Below, in pieces: positions 63,569-64,000 of a stretch of 64,000 bases of DNA. The stretch lies in the NCBI RefSeq assembly GCF_040732315.1, contig NZ_CP160388.1, positions 1,090,501-1,154,500 of the forward strand, given 5' to 3'. The first letter of the stretch is position 1. Every line of letters begins with the position of its first letter. The stretch comes from Oryzisolibacter sp. LB2S (GTDB taxonomy: Bacteria > Pseudomonadota > Gammaproteobacteria > Burkholderiales > Burkholderiaceae_C). The position numbers and the translations under genes are program-made. A model generated the notes under the pieces. It worked only from the letters and a program-made list of their open reading frames with translations, did not search any database and was not told the DNA's origin.

Positions 63569-64000
63569 TCAGGCGTTGCGCACTCCCTGGTTGCGAGCCA
63601 ATTTCCGGCTGGAGCGCCATTCGTTGATGAAGAACACCAGCATCACGATGAAGAACGTGATGCCGCCGGCAATCTGCAGGGGCAGCGTGTAGTCCACCTT
63701 GTAGGCACCGGTCTTTGGGTCGTACACGGTGCAGAGGATACGCACCCTGTCCAGGAGCTGATCCATGAGTGTGTTGTTTTCGACGGGTTGGCCCGCGAGC
63801 AGCATCTTCAGCGGCTCGCCGAGCTCGGCGGGCACCAGGCCCTCGCCGTAGACCTGGCGCACGATGCGCCCGCGCGCGTCGAGTATCGATACCTGCAGCA
63901 CATGATCGAACCCCGCCGGGGAGGGCTGGAACACGAAGCCGAAATCCCGCGCCAGTGCCGGCACGATGGCCGCCGGCGGGCTGAGGAATTCCCAGTTGGG
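63569..64000 (-). CDS. SCO family copper chaperone, C-terminal part (5' end outside window)
   Basis: C-terminal 143 residues of a SCO1/SenC-like thioredoxin-fold protein, open to the right edge. Visible are FGFVFQPSPAGFDHVLQVSI with the conserved copper-ligand His, and LDARGRIVRQVYGEGL; the CxxxC motif should lie outside. Unusually for SCO proteins, the end carries a transmembrane helix (about LQIAGGITFFIVMLVFFI) followed by a basic cytoplasmic tail, so it is C-terminally anchored. SCO proteins insert copper into the CuA site of cytochrome oxidase subunit II; that subunit is not in the window. It is 19 bp upstream of the cytochrome b/Fe-S/MvhD gene. Confidence 0.85.
   Translation of the reverse strand, partial: PNWEFLSPPAAIVPALARDFGFVFQPSPAGFDHVLQVSILDARGRIVRQVYGEGLVPAELGEPLKMLLAGQPVENNTLMDQLLDRVRILCTVYDPKTGAYKVDYTLPLQIAGGITFFIVMLVFFINEWRSSRKLARNQGVRNA

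Overview
The window is high-GC bacterial DNA with tightly packed genes, and gene content and protein flavour point to a betaproteobacterium of the order Burkholderiales, most likely family Comamonadaceae (Acidovorax/Alicycliphilus-like). The reasons are the CbiB-CobD-CobQ-BluB-CobT order, the NsrR/YtfE/truncated-globin group, the FimT-PilV-W-X-Y1-E pilin operon, and a dispersed GATAGCTG-type short repeat that I associate with this family. The family placement is inference; no rRNA is present. There is no phage, integrase, transposase or CRISPR array; the only mobile-looking item is a 165-bp MITE-like element.

Layout. 1-8.3 kb: MoxR ATPase (cut by the left edge), a histone-deacetylase-like amidohydrolase, a crotonase, the etfBA electron-transfer flavoprotein, a long acyl-CoA dehydrogenase, nitronate monooxygenase and MtfA, largely a fatty-acid/acyl-CoA oxidation block feeding ETF. 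8.3-13 kb: MITE-like element, then lpxH, ppiB, ppiA, an L,D-transpeptidase-like protein and a TPR protein read leftward as an envelope operon. 13-21.4 kb: housekeeping genes (cysS, an AlkA-type glycosylase, accA, tilS, lysC), tRNA-Ser(GCT), a PrxQ-type peroxiredoxin and a PIN-PhoH ATPase. 21.5-30.4 kb: xanthine/urate-type permease and the type IV minor pilin operon with PilY1. 30.5-36.2 kb: cobalamin lower-ligand and nucleotide-loop genes with a cobalamin riboswitch in front of bluB-cobT. 36.2-43 kb: orphan macrodomain, nth, a PLP aminotransferase, slyX, gltS, a CopD-like membrane protein, a DUF3820 protein, and the NO-stress group (truncated globin, ytfE, nsrR). 43-48 kb: prkA-yeaH-spoVR stress operon. 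48-51 kb: a paired acyl-CoA dehydrogenase (PimC/PimD-like) and yceH. 51-58 kb: purN, an rsmB-like methyltransferase, rpmG-rpmB, trxB, ftsK, lolA.

58-64 kb holds the most unusual content: a leftward operon of SCO-type copper chaperone (cut by the right edge), a cytochrome b fused to two [4Fe-4S] sites and an MvhD-like domain, a small membrane-anchored protein of unknown function, a heme-copper-oxidase-like subunit I whose CuB histidine pair is altered, and a second cytochrome b fused to a [2Fe-2S] ferredoxin and an FAD/NAD(P)H reductase. Together these look like a membrane electron-transfer system joining NAD(P)H, low-potential Fe-S proteins and a terminal oxidase/reductase. I do not recognise it as a characterised complex.

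A second theme is a ~50-60 bp interspersed repeat, with 12 copies recognised (one of them strongly diverged). Several copies lie inside genes and encode parts of proteins (signal peptides of LolA and PpiA, membrane segments of CbiB, internal segments of TilS, RsmB and an acyl-CoA dehydrogenase), in most cases through one shared reading frame.
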